Below are positions 27,703-64,000 of a DNA stretch of 64,000 bases, one piece after another. The stretch's first letter is position 1, and the number at the start of each line of letters is the position of its first letter. The stretch spans positions 12,160,501 through 12,224,500 of the forward strand of contig NW_024466607.1 in the NCBI RefSeq assembly GCF_017591425.1. Reading direction: 5' to 3'. Source of the DNA: Ochotona curzoniae (taxonomy: Eukaryota > Chordata > Mammalia > Lagomorpha > Ochotonidae). Under the pieces are notes generated by a model. That model saw only the letters and a list, made by a program, of their open reading frames with translations, ran no database searches and was not told where the DNA came from. Both the position numbers and the translations under genes were made by a program.

Positions 27703-28481
27703 AGTTATCTGCTGCTTTCAGTGATCTTCCCATTTAGCTTCTGTCGTGCTGATGTGTTTGCCTGTGGGCTGTTGCCCCCAGCAGAATGGCCACTGGTTTT
27801 CTGACTAAGGGGAGAGCCCACAGAGCGTGGACTGGCCACAGAGCGTGGAGGATGAAAGGTTACAATTTCCACCTTTGCCTGATTTTGGTCTGACCCTTTC
27901 AGAATCGCTCTCGGTTGCATGCCATATGATGTAGGTAACAAGGTGATAGACCTAAACACGGTATAAATGCGTGGTGCAGGTGCTGAAGGGGACACCCGAC
28001 ATTTACTGCTGTGGAGTTGGATAATTAAACATTTTGGAGCCCACTGGCCTAAAATCTGAGTCCTCCCACGCTGGAAACATTATGCACTACTTCGGTTTGG
28101 TGTAGCGTTTGGTGGAGGTTTAATACGCCTAAAGGAAAGTGTACAGGTTGTATCACCACCTCGTGAGTTCTCACCCATCACCAGCACTGACATAGTACCC
28201 CAACCGAGAAAGGAGGGCCCACCGGCACCACAGACCCCTCTCCTTCCTTGACTGTCCTTCCAGGAAACCAGTCCGCGTTGCCTGTCTATGTCCAATAGAT
28301 GGACTTCTACAGGCTCGCTTCTCTGGCTGCCACTTCCCTCTCCACAGGAAGTCCAGATGGAGGTGTTGCTCGTGAGTGCCCACTGGGGTGGAATGCTCCA
28401 GTGCGGATCTGCACCGCAGTGAACTTTGCACAATGAGGCAGGGCATATGTGTGTGTTTAGTTTTAGTAGATGTTTCCAGAT

Positions 28482-28490
28482 TTAAAAAAA

Positions 28491-28536
<46 letters not shown>

Positions 28537-28665
28537 TTTGAAAGGCACAGGGAGAGACAGACGACTCTCCCTTCTGTTGGCTCAGTCCGCAAATGACCAC
28601 AGCAGTCTGAACAAGGCTGACACCAGGAGCCAGGAGCTCCGTCCCAGTCTCCCAAAGCATCGGCA
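28482..28665 (-). mobile_element. SINE fragment fused to a (TTTA)n microsatellite
   Basis: The TTAT/TTTA run at 28495-28540 appears to have expanded from the SINE tail complement; it is followed by gaaaggcacagggagagac and caggagccaggagctccgtc. The head is missing. Confidence 0.8.
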
Positions 28666-28689
28666 TTAAACACTGCTCACTGGGCCTCC

Positions 28690-29465
28690 TGCACCGCACC
28701 CCATTCCCCGCCAGGACTCTGGGACAAACTGCAGCTTGCAGCGCCGCCTGCTGGTTCCTGGCCCTGTGGCATCTGCGCTGGCTAACTTGGGTTTGCTAAG
28801 CGGTTTCCTGGAGTCACTTCAGCATCCTCATTTGCAGAAAAGAAATGTTTCTTCTAGGGACCACGCGCGTGACGATGCACTCTAAGGTATGGGCAGCCTC
28901 TGGCGCGCGAGAGGCTGGATGCCTCTTCTGCCACTCTCCCAATCCGTGTGCTATTTGAGGGGACCCTGTGCGTCTGCTCACCGCCATAGAAGCCGAGCCC
29001 TTGATGACAACCTCGGAGCATCCTGGGGCTGGGCTGCTGCCCTGGACTAGGTCAGCTCCTAGTCACCCCGTGTTTTCTGGCTTGAAGGGGGAGAGGGGCT
29101 GGTTTCAGCCTGCTACTGACTCTGTCCCCATCGCCAACCCTGCCTATAGGCTCTTAATTATCCCAAGGTCCAAATATTAGACTATTGGCAGACACAGCTT
29201 GGAAAAGGTCCGGGAACTGGTGTAAGGTCACCTGGCTGTCGACAGCGAGGACAGCCCTGGTTCCAGGGCCATGGACTCCCCTCAGCCCAGAGGAACCCGA
29301 CCTCGGCCCCCCACCCCTATGGAACGGTAGCAGGTGACTCAGAAAACCTTCCATCCCAAGCACAGTAACAGCCATTTTACTCCTGCGACCTTAACACCGG
29401 TTCGTTCACAAGGAGGAAAACCTGCTCATCGTTGATGACCTCAGGTGGTCAACGGGTCTGCCTTC
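28690..29465. other. Upstream flank of the GASK1A CpG island
   Basis: This is moderately GC-rich sequence with scattered CpGs (accacgcgcgtgacgatg at about 28860; ctggcgcgcgagagg at about 28900). It may contain distal promoter elements, but no motif was strong enough to call. Confidence 0.35.
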
Positions 29466-30068
29466 CATGTCCCCCCCGCCCCGCCCCCGCGTTTGAGTTC
29501 TCTTCATGAGACTCGATAGGAGACCAGGAGGTTTTGGAGACCCCAGCGCCGCACCCCACTCCCAGGGTCGCCCTGAGCTCCCAGGGCATGCGCTCGCCCT
29601 GGAGGCGGGATGGGGCAGTGCGTCCAGCGCTGCCTGGTGCCCCTCGCCGCCTGGCCTCCCTGCTGCACCCTTTCCTTGCGAGCACGAAGGCCCCTGCTGC
29701 CAGCGGCTGCGGCTGGTGGACCCCGGGCAGGGCTTTTATTGTGAAAGGAGCTCGCCCCTCCCGCGCTTTTTGGGGGAACCGGGAGGCTGGGCCGGGCGGG
29801 AAGCAGGGACCCGGCCAACTCCACCGACTTCCCAGCTCTTTCCGCGAGGCTCGCGGCCCGGGGAGGCTCCGGGCAGCGTCCGGAGAAGCCGCGGAGCGTC
29901 GTGGCGCGCTGCGCGGGCCCCCTGGCGGCGGGGACGCCGGGCGCCTGCTGCCCGGGAAACGCGAGCCCCCGCGTGGCCGCGCGTCCTCGGACGCCCGGGG
30001 ACAGCTACGGCTGGAGTCCTGGAGTCCGCTGAGCTCGTCGAGGAGCCGGCCCGGCCCCCGCGGGGGAC

Positions 30069-54476
<24,408 letters not shown>

Positions 54477-54687
54477 ACCCGCACAGCCAGGCGAGGGTCA
54501 CAACCCCAGGTTGGTGGCTGTCCCTCGGAGGGCTGCGTGTTCCTGTGCTCACCAATCCTGAGGACAAGCAGGAAAGCCAGAAACCAGAGGGCCACACGGA
54601 TGCCACCTAGGACATGGTGATGGTGCTGCGTTTTCAGTCTTGATGCATTCTTTTTGGCCTCCTCAGCTCTGGCTGGTTCCTTGCATC

Positions 54688-54693
54688 AATAAA
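54688..54693 (+). terminator. GASK1A: GASK1A poly(A) signal
   Basis: AATAAA lies 212 bases after the stop codon, followed by a GT-rich stretch (gcatgtgatgctgttgtg) typical of a downstream cleavage element. Confidence 0.7.
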
Positions 54694-54892
54694 TGCATGT
54701 GATGCTGTTGTGAAAATCGCTCCAGAGCCTGTCTGGGTGTGTATCCCATGGGTGAAGGCAAAGCTAGACCACTCTGCATGCTGAACTACGCAGGGTGTCA
54801 TGTGTGCATACCTGAGGCATTACCCATTCACGAGACAAACCTGACAAAGGGTCTTCCAAGAATTGCACTTGTGGTTGCACACAGTCTGGGGG

Positions 54893-55190
54893 CTCAGAAA
54901 TGAACCGGGAAGGGCGATGGAGCACTGTGGTGCCGTCAAGCAAATCCCCACAGGCAATGGCGGCTGCCCACCTTGCTTCCAGCTCTGGTTCCTCCAGCTC
55001 CCTGCTAATGCAGCTGGGAAAGCAGCAGAAGATGGCCCAAGGGCCTGGGCCCCTGCACCCATGGGGGAAACCCAGCCACATCCCTTGGCTCCTGGCATCG
55101 GCCTGGCCCGGCCCTCACTGTCACGGCCATTTGGGAACTGAAGCAGAGGCTAGATCTGTCACTTTGAAAGGCAAATACATTTACCTTAAA
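54893..55190 (+). mobile_element. Old SINE
   Basis: The body ggcaatggcggctgcccacc through aagatggcccaagggcctgg and cacggccatttgggaactga matches the order of the older lagomorph SINE. It lies just past the GASK1A poly(A) site. Confidence 0.65.
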
Positions 55191-55231
55191 AACAAACGCT
55201 ATGGATTTGTCCGTAGGGCTTATATTTAAAA

Positions 55232-55543
55232 TTTTTCTTAAAATTATTTTACTTGAAAGAGTTACATAGAGGGAGAGACAGACAGCTTCCGTCTGATTGT
55301 TCACTCCCAAATGACTCCAATGGCCAGTGCTGAGCTGATCTGGAGCCAGGAGCAAGGAGCTTCTTTCGAGGCTCCCATGTGGATGCAGGGACCCAAGTCC
55401 TTTGGCCATCCTCTGCTGCTTTCTCAGCCACATTAGCAGGCAGCTGGATCAGAAGTGCAGCAGTCAGAACTCAAACCAGTGCTCCTATGGGATGCCAGCA
55501 CCACAGGTGGAAGATTAGCCTGTTATGCCACCATGCCAGCCCC
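55232..55543 (-). mobile_element. Old SINE, minus orientation
   Basis: aaaattattttacttgaaag, then gttacatagagggagagaca, and end ttatgccaccatgccagccc. Confidence 0.82.
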
Positions 55544-57895
55544 TACATTTTAGATTCTCTCTTGGTTATGCTTTTTGGTTTAAAAACTAGAAAATGTAAC
55601 ACATAGTAAGAACAAATTGTAAGTAATAGATGTATATAAAACAGTGCAATTTACGCTCACGCTACATATAAATTTAAGAATGATGGAGCCATACTTTGTC
55701 AATTCAGTCTTTGTATCTTACTTGCTGTAATCCCTATTGGCCAGGTGAGTGGACCTAGTTTTTATTGGGTTTAGAATTCCCAGTAGGGCTGGCCACCTCA
55801 AAACCCATTTCTGGAATTTTCAGGTGTTCGGGATCTGCACTGTAATTAGCCACAAGCCCAGCATCTACCATCAGAAGCAGGAAAGGGACGGTGTATTCAG
55901 TGTGGACCCCACTGGGTGGTGCAGGTGGAGCTGCAGGGAGGGGCTGGCCGACACCGCCCTCCTCAGTGACCTCTTCTCCCTTGGAGGATGCAGGGCCCCT
56001 GCGAGAGGATCTCCGTGGACGCAGACATTCAGCCCCTTCGTGTGGCAGCTGGATGGTTATCCTCTCCATTTTACAGAGGGGTCCGGAGGGGGTTGAGTAA
56101 CTTGCCCAAGGTTGCCCAGCTTGTAGGTGGAAGGATGAGACTTCACGCCCAGGTTAGGATGGTGCTAGTCGTTCTTGTCCCCAGGGCCGTTACCCCTGCC
56201 CGCGAGGTCTAGGGCCGCCTCCCTGACCGCTCTGACAGCCCTTCTCTTGCCAGTCCCTTTGGATTCAGAGCAGAAGACAAGCCAGGGCCAGATGCCTGGG
56301 CTGGGGAGCAGCAAGCTGCCACTCTCAGCCAAGAATATCCACAAGCACCTGGCTCTTTGTTAAAGTCAGCTTTGTCTATTGGTAGAGTTCTTTCCTGCAA
56401 ACTAGAAACTTGAGCTCTTTTTATCCTTTAGGGAAAACAAAACAAAACAAAAACAACCCTCTGTGTCTCTGTGCTTGGTCCGTCTCCAGAGCCATTACCT
56501 CTGGAATGAGCGCGATGGCCGGGTTCAGGCCAAGCACAGCCGGGATGTGAACCCAGATGTTCCCGTGGGCTCTGTGTGTGCGCGCGTGTGCAGGGCAGTG
56601 CAGCGTGTGGGGGAGGCTTTTGTGTCACCTGGAGAAAGAGGCCATCTGAATGGTGCTGCCCAGGCCACTGTTGCTGCCACCTCCCTGCTGCTTCACCCAG
56701 GCCAGACCCTCCTCCCGCACCATCTGACTAAGGGAGACCATGCATTTCCTAGGCAGAGGGGCTAAGGAGGTTCATAACCCTCAGGTGCTGTCCCAGCCAC
56801 CCCCAAAGTTGTGAAAATCAGAAGGCTTTCTGGACATTTGCTGACAAACCTTGGGCCCCAGTCAGTGAGAACAGTCGCATGGGTTCTTGCCTGAAATACC
56901 AGGGTGTCTGGCGTTGGGTGTTGCATGATACACCACATGTGTGTGTTATTGCCTCTCCAGATTTAAAGCTTCAGAATTCTGAATCATTCCTGGCTCCCAG
57001 GGGATGGGTGTGGGCCTCTGGAATAACTAGATGCTAAGGGAAAGTCTAACTTGGCACCGATGACCTTGTGTTAGGATCCAAGATTCCACTGCAGGAATGA
57101 GTTAGTAAAGAATTTCCGGGGAAGGCGGGTACAGGAGAGCAGGAGGTGGAGTGCAGGGTCGGTTACAGGCACGCCCCAGGTCAGCTCTGAGGGGTCAAGG
57201 GTGCTTCTAGGTGGGCAGTATAAATGAGGACAGAGTTACTTAAAGCCGGTGGGTGTGGAGATATGAATCTTTAACTTCTTGTCTTGCCAGCCACATTTGT
57301 CAAAAAGATCACTGTATAACAGGCCCTGTGGAAGGCAGGACATAGGGCTTTGCCACCACCTGTGCTGGACCCACTGAGTCGCAGCTGGGGAGGATGTGTG
57401 TGAGGGCATCCTAAGAGCGGGGCGCTTCTTGGACATCTGAGTTCCTGGCTCTTGTGTCCGCTGCCCTCATTAGGACACTTGCACTCCCACAGAACGGTGG
57501 GGTGGAGCCTTGAGCGGTCCCTGGAAGGGAAGGTCCTATGCGAGGATTCTTCCTGTGGAAGAGACGCAGCCCAGCCAGCCCCAGGCAGCCTGTCTTCAAC
57601 CTGCACAGGGACACTGAGGCCTGGCGTCCAGCTGAGGATAGGGGAGACCCCTGGTGAGTGGGTAGATCCTTTCTCACCGCAGCTCTCCGCTGAGCCCCTT
57701 CCAGGCGTTTCTCCCACCTCGATGGAAATAGAACCTGGCCAGCCAGGAGGAGACTTCCCCAGCCTGCTTGCTTCCCAACCCTGGCCACATTCCTGCTGTC
57801 ACATGGCTAAACACCCAGGATCCCAGGGCCCCTGGCTAAGGGGCAGCAGCCCCCTTCCCAGCGTCCAATAAAAGTGCTGGGCCGAGGCGTTTATC
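55544..57895. other. Interval between GASK1A and POMGNT2, unrecognised
   Basis: This is the convergent intergenic region. Isolated AATAAA on the plus strand at 57866-57871 has no plus-strand gene before it that I can support. Reading frames up to 148 codons are incidental. Confidence 0.45.
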
Positions 57896-57899
57896 ACCA

Positions 57900-57905
57900 T
57901 TTAAT
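57900..57905 (-). terminator. POMGNT2: Candidate POMGNT2 poly(A) signal (ATTAAA)
   Basis: The plus-strand TTTAAT reads ATTAAA on the minus strand, about 420 bases beyond the POMGNT2 stop codon. Confidence 0.4.
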
Positions 57906-58321
57906 GAATGCCCCCACAGACACCTTCACATTGTGCTACCGGCACAGCGAACCAGCCAGCCGACCAGTCACAGCATTCCTCAGCTTCCGGAAACCTGGAC
58001 ACTGACCAGGAGGATGCAGCGGGGCACTGAGCCAGACAGCATCCCCGGATCTGACCTCCCTTCCTCCTCCTCCCCTCAGTCCTCACCACTTCCAGGACCT
58101 TCTCCTGTACGGGTGATTAGCAGACGACAGAAGGAGGGGCCCACTCTCCAGTTCAAAGAGCAGTGCCGTGACCACCACCCCCAGATGCAGTAAGACAACA
58201 CGTAGGCGTTGGCCTGGAGCAGGCCTGCCCAATAAATAGAGGAGTAATTGCCAACAGTTACGGCGACGATGGTGGCAGCAGGGAGCGCGGGTCCAGGGCC
58301 ACGGGGCAGTGGGGCTGCCTG

Positions 58322-60182
<1,861 letters not shown>

Positions 60183-62460
60183 CTGCACAGGGAGAGAAGG
60201 AAAAGAGAAAGGAGTTGGCAGTGTCTCTGGAGTCATCACAAGCCACCTTGAAAATCAGTGGGTCACTGTGTCACTGTGCCTGGTTCTGAGTCCTCACAGC
60301 CACTGTGCCCAGCATTCTCTCCCTTCCCGTCACTTCCCTGGGTGACATGTACCCTTCCCCTGACTTGGTACTTGGTCACAAAACTAGCTTTAGCCAATGA
60401 GGTGTTAGCAGGGAGGACAAAAAACAAGGTTTAGTAAGTGCTTGAAAATACTTGCTTATTTGTCTATCAACTAGAGCAGGTTCCATGTCATCCTTGAGAT
60501 CAGCTCAGCATTGCCAGGCTGCTTCTGGACACACCTTAGACTGGGTAAGCTGGACAGAAGCTACAACCCCACCGCTGCCTGGGCTGTGAGATGCTGCCAT
60601 GGCAGAGTCCCTGTCTCATGCTGCGGAGAAAAGGAACATATCCAGAGCCTGCTGAACCCCAGGCCAAGTCTGTCACTTTGCTGTGTGAGCCTGGGCACGT
60701 CACTGTGCCTCTCTGGCCCTTCCTTCTGGAATGCCAATGAATAAGTGTAAAACAGTGATGAGAGCAGAAAACTCACCATTCAGCCAGCAGCACAGAATCA
60801 GCACTGCAGGCGGGACCTGCTGACATCTGCCAAAGTTGGTGGTCAGAGTGTGACATCAACAAGATGTTTCCGTGGTGTCAAAGTACCTCTCCCCGTGAGA
60901 TACTCACCAATTACAAAGGTAAACACAGAAACCACAGCCCAGATGCTGGGCACCAAGTCACCAACTTAACTGCTCCAGTAAGAACAGGTCGACAGCATGA
61001 AAGCCTTGCTATGATGCAGTGGGGGGAGAGAGGGCGCAGCACACGACTGTGGTTGTCTTGTCCAAACCATGTAACTTCAGCCTGCAGCGCCCAAAGGCAA
61101 CCAGTGGAGCTCCAGACTCCTGGCATGATCCAACCCCGTTCTGGCTGTTGTAGCCATTTGGGAAGTGCACCAGTAGATCTCTATTTTCCAACCCTTTCAA
61201 ATCAATAACTGAATAGCTCTTTTTTTCCCCAAAAAAATAAAACTTGGGGGGGGGAGGGAAAACCCACAGCAGGATGCGATTTGCTCCAAAATACTCCAGC
61301 AAAACAACAGTGTGCACAGTAACAGAGGGATGTTGAGTGTTGTGGGGAAGGACTGGTTCTTTCCAGGATCCTCTACTGCATTTCACATAGTAGGAAGTTA
61401 AAAAGGAAACAGTAAAGAATGAAATAGATCATTATTATAAATGACAAGAGAATTCTGGAGAGCAGATGAGAAATAAAATATCTGGAATTAAATCAACATA
61501 ACTTCTCCCCCTGAAATGGGAGGCAGATGTGTGTGGCACACACGGATGCGTGCTTTGATCTGATCAAGGCGAGAACAGTTTCCAATAGATGCTGGGAGAG
61601 ACAGACAGCCTTGGGCAGCCCAGCAAGATGCCCAGGAGGATGCAAGAAGGGGAGCCAGGAGTACCTGGGGGCAGAGAAACCCCGCTGACCTAGGAAGGCC
61701 TTGCAGTCCCCAGGGCCTCGCCACCTGTTCTCTCCCAGGGTCTTTGTGGTCTAAGGCAGCCTTGGCAGCAGATGGGGTCACCCACAGGCAGGGTGCCAAG
61801 GTCCACATGAAGCCAAGCCCTGCACTCAGGGTCCCGGGGCAAAGCTCAAGGAACAGGAAACACATGGTAAACAGGCGACCAGGCAGAGACCAGCCTGCAG
61901 AAAGAGGTGGGAGCTGTTTTCTGTTAGATACTCAGCCCCTCCCCGGCTCCAAGGCCTGCTGATACACGCTGGCCCACAAGGACTGTCCCTGGGTTCTTCA
62001 GGGTCCCAAGTTAGGAAGATCTGCTGCGGGCAGGGACAGAACCACAGAATATTGTTCTAGAAACAGCTGCATGGTTTAAGGCAAGGGTCCTGGAGGGCAG
62101 ACTGCTCAGGTGTTTCCCAGCTTTGCTACAGGGAAGCCAGGCAGATGGCATTAATGTCATGGCAGAAACGGATGCAGAAACCCCTCAGATCATGCTCCCA
62201 GCTTGGAGCTTGGAGGCTCCTGGCATGACCAAAGAGGGGTGAGGCTCTGGTTGGCCACAGTGGTCATGAGCCTGCAGTGCATATCCCTGGTGGCTGCACT
62301 CCTTGCCTTGTCCCATTTGTCTCCTGTTCATGTTTACCAGGACCCAGCACTGTGGGGAGCGGGGTGCTAAAGCCACTCCTGGGATTGGAAGGGGCCGTTG
62401 CACGATGCGGCTGGCCCAGGGCCAGGAGGCGGAGCTGGTGTCACCAGCAGGTAAACAGGA
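60183..62460. other. Upstream of POMGNT2, probably its intron
   Basis: No gene recognised. A SINE 3' fragment lies at about 61130-61215 on the plus strand (gttgtagccatttgggaagt then aatcaataactgaat). The rest is unassigned. Confidence 0.4.
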
Positions 62461-62469
62461 AGTCACAGG

Positions 62470-62900
62470 GATAGGCTAACACCTCTGCTGCGATTACTGG
62501 CCTATCACGTAGCGCCAAGTGGACCCACGGGGAGAAGTGATTGGTGGAGAACGATATAAAAGTAGCCGGTAAAAGCCGGACGGACAACAGCCACAGAGGA
62601 TGGACGGGCAAACAGGCAGACAGACAAACAAACACAGACGGATGAGAAAGACGGGGGCGGGAAGAAGGGTGCCGGAAGGGAGACGGGGAAAGTACGAGAA
62701 GAAGAAATATGGGAAGAAGGGTGGCGGAAATTAGGGCTAGAGAAGCGGCGGAGGAAAGCTTAGACCAATGGGATCAGGAGCAGCGGAGAAACGCGGCCGC
62801 TTTTGGCAGTGAGGGGTCCGGTTCCGGCTTTTCCCGGACCCTCAATAGCGCGTCTTGTCGTTTTTAGTGTCACCGTTGCAGGGCAGCAGCGACGACACAG
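62470..62900 (+). promoter_or_regulatory. TATA-bearing, CpG- and purine-rich block (LTR-like or promoter)
   Basis: An inverted CCAAT (attgg, 62540-62544) lies 11 bases before a perfect TATA box (tataaaa, 62555-62561). Downstream is a GA/CA-rich stretch with the direct repeat gggaagaagggtg(c/g)cgg at about 62659 and 62711, then a CpG-rich segment (gcggccgctttt, aatagcgcgtcttgtcg). The layout fits an endogenous LTR U3-R region or a host promoter. There is no AATAAA in the expected place. I cannot decide between these. Confidence 0.35.
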
Positions 62901-64000
62901 CACAAAAAACCCACTGGCACTTGAATCCTTATCTCAAGATGTGTGTCCAGGAGAACCTGATTTGCATTTTGTCAAAGAAAACCACCTGACTGTGAGGTAG
63001 CAGGTGGCCAGCCAGGAACTGGGCAGCAGGGGTCACCATGGAGTCCTTCCAGCCCCTCTCTGTATGTCCCTCCTCCAACCGCACGCAGCGGCCTCCATAA
63101 GCCAGGAGCCTGAAGGATCAGGCAGAGCCCCGGAAAGGTGTTCAAAAGGCAGCAGATGGAGACAAAGAATGCATTAATCAGATCCCTCTCCCAGAAGAAG
63201 ATAAAGAGGTTTCTCCCCACCAACCTACCGAATGTTCCTAGATAACCAACACAGTCCTCCAGGAGGGAAAATCAAACCGGGCACAGCTCCTGGCCGGGCA
63301 ACAGACACACATTCACACCCCTCTCTCCCCCAGTGCGTGGTGAGCCTGTGAGACACAGCAACCCTGGGGCAGTGGCAGGGGGAACGCGGCCACTCTCCTT
63401 GCCCTTGGACACTGGACAGAGTGCAGCTGGAGCTGACTGGGCTGTGTCATGCTGATGCCTGACTCCATGTTCCAAGGGGCCCTGTGCACCAGCGGCCTCC
63501 CGGGCTGCTGCTGACCAAGGCGCTCAGAACCTGTCCAGCCTGCAGCTCTGTGTGCCCCACTGCATCTGTCACCTGGTTCTGCCGGAATGGGTTTGGGAGC
63601 CAGAATCCCAGCATCATAGGGAACCCTACCCTCCTCTGTCCTCTTAATGTCTTTCCTGGGACCCCCAAAGCAAAGCTTATGCCCTTCTTGCCCAGAGAGA
63701 GGCTAAGGCTGGCCAGACATTTGGAGTGCAGGTTCCACGCTACACTAGTGAGCTGAAGCTGCTGCTAAGAGCCGAGGTTCCTCGTGGGACAGCAAGTAAG
63801 GAGGCATGGAGGTACGGATCACCCAGGGTGACACACTAGTATGTCTCCACCTAGAGCCTCCCTGTACACCGATGCAGGTTCTTTAGATTCAAAGGGCGAG
63901 AATGAAAGTCGGACAGTGTGGCAGGCACGTAGGGTTCCACCGTACACTAGGCTGAAAACCTCACCTAGAACTCCAACAGGCTGGGACAGGGGTCCTGCTG
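62901..64000. other. Right end of window, unrecognised
   Basis: No exon or intact repeat was recognised. Reading frames up to 90 codons have no signature. The POMGNT2 first exon may lie here or beyond the window. Confidence 0.35.

Noticed and set aside
57866..57871. Plus-strand poly(A) signal of a further gene
   Set aside because: No plus-strand coding exon precedes it; GASK1A already ends with its own signal at 54688.

Overview
This is mammalian nuclear DNA, almost certainly from a lagomorph and most likely a pika (Ochotona). Roughly thirty copies of the lagomorph tRNA-derived C-type SINE lie on both strands, and there are two 3'-UTR fragments of a lagomorph L1. The young SINE copies carry the 'ggcccggcgcggtgg...cctcgccttgca' head and the AATAAATCTT tail that I associate with pika rather than rabbit. 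The species call is from memory of these repeat families, not from a search. The gene order CYP8B1 - KRBOX1 - GASK1A - POMGNT2 matches human 3p22.1.

Layout. 1-3.6 kb: the intronless bile-acid gene CYP8B1 on the minus strand, with its probable 3' UTR and candidate poly(A) signals near 1.70 kb. 3.6-10.4 kb: an intergenic stretch of SINEs and L1 debris; ZNF662, which lies here in human, is not visible. 10.4-19.2 kb: KRBOX1 on the plus strand, with a CpG-rich promoter and four short coding exons that join in phase to a complete 129-residue KRAB-only protein. None of these exons makes a long ORF. 19.2-29.4 kb: repeats, including two lagomorph L1 3'-UTR copies in opposite orientation and a 34-bp minisatellite. 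29.4-54.7 kb: GASK1A on the plus strand, with a CpG-island first exon that ends exactly on the start codon, a 15.2-kb first intron, one large coding exon and three small ones; the predicted protein is 581 residues. Intron 1 holds a 1-kb minisatellite and two solo-LTR candidates. 55-57.9 kb: old repeats and unrecognised sequence. 57.9-60.2 kb: POMGNT2 on the minus strand, its whole 580-residue reading frame in one exon. 60.2-64 kb: upstream POMGNT2 sequence, probably its intron, with an unusual TATA-bearing purine-rich block at 62.5-62.9 kb.

The four genes do not form a functional operon-like unit. CYP8B1 is liver bile-acid synthesis in the ER. KRBOX1 is a KRAB protein without zinc fingers. 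GASK1A is a Golgi FAM198-family kinase-like protein. POMGNT2 is the ER glycosyltransferase that starts the phosphorylated O-mannosyl core of alpha-dystroglycan. All four have intact reading frames as assembled here. I found no wholly new biological system. The most informative observations are the four-exon KRBOX1, the exon-end start codon of GASK1A, the missing ZNF662, the all-frames-open minisatellite at 34.1-35.0 kb, and several unusually clear retrotransposition footprints.
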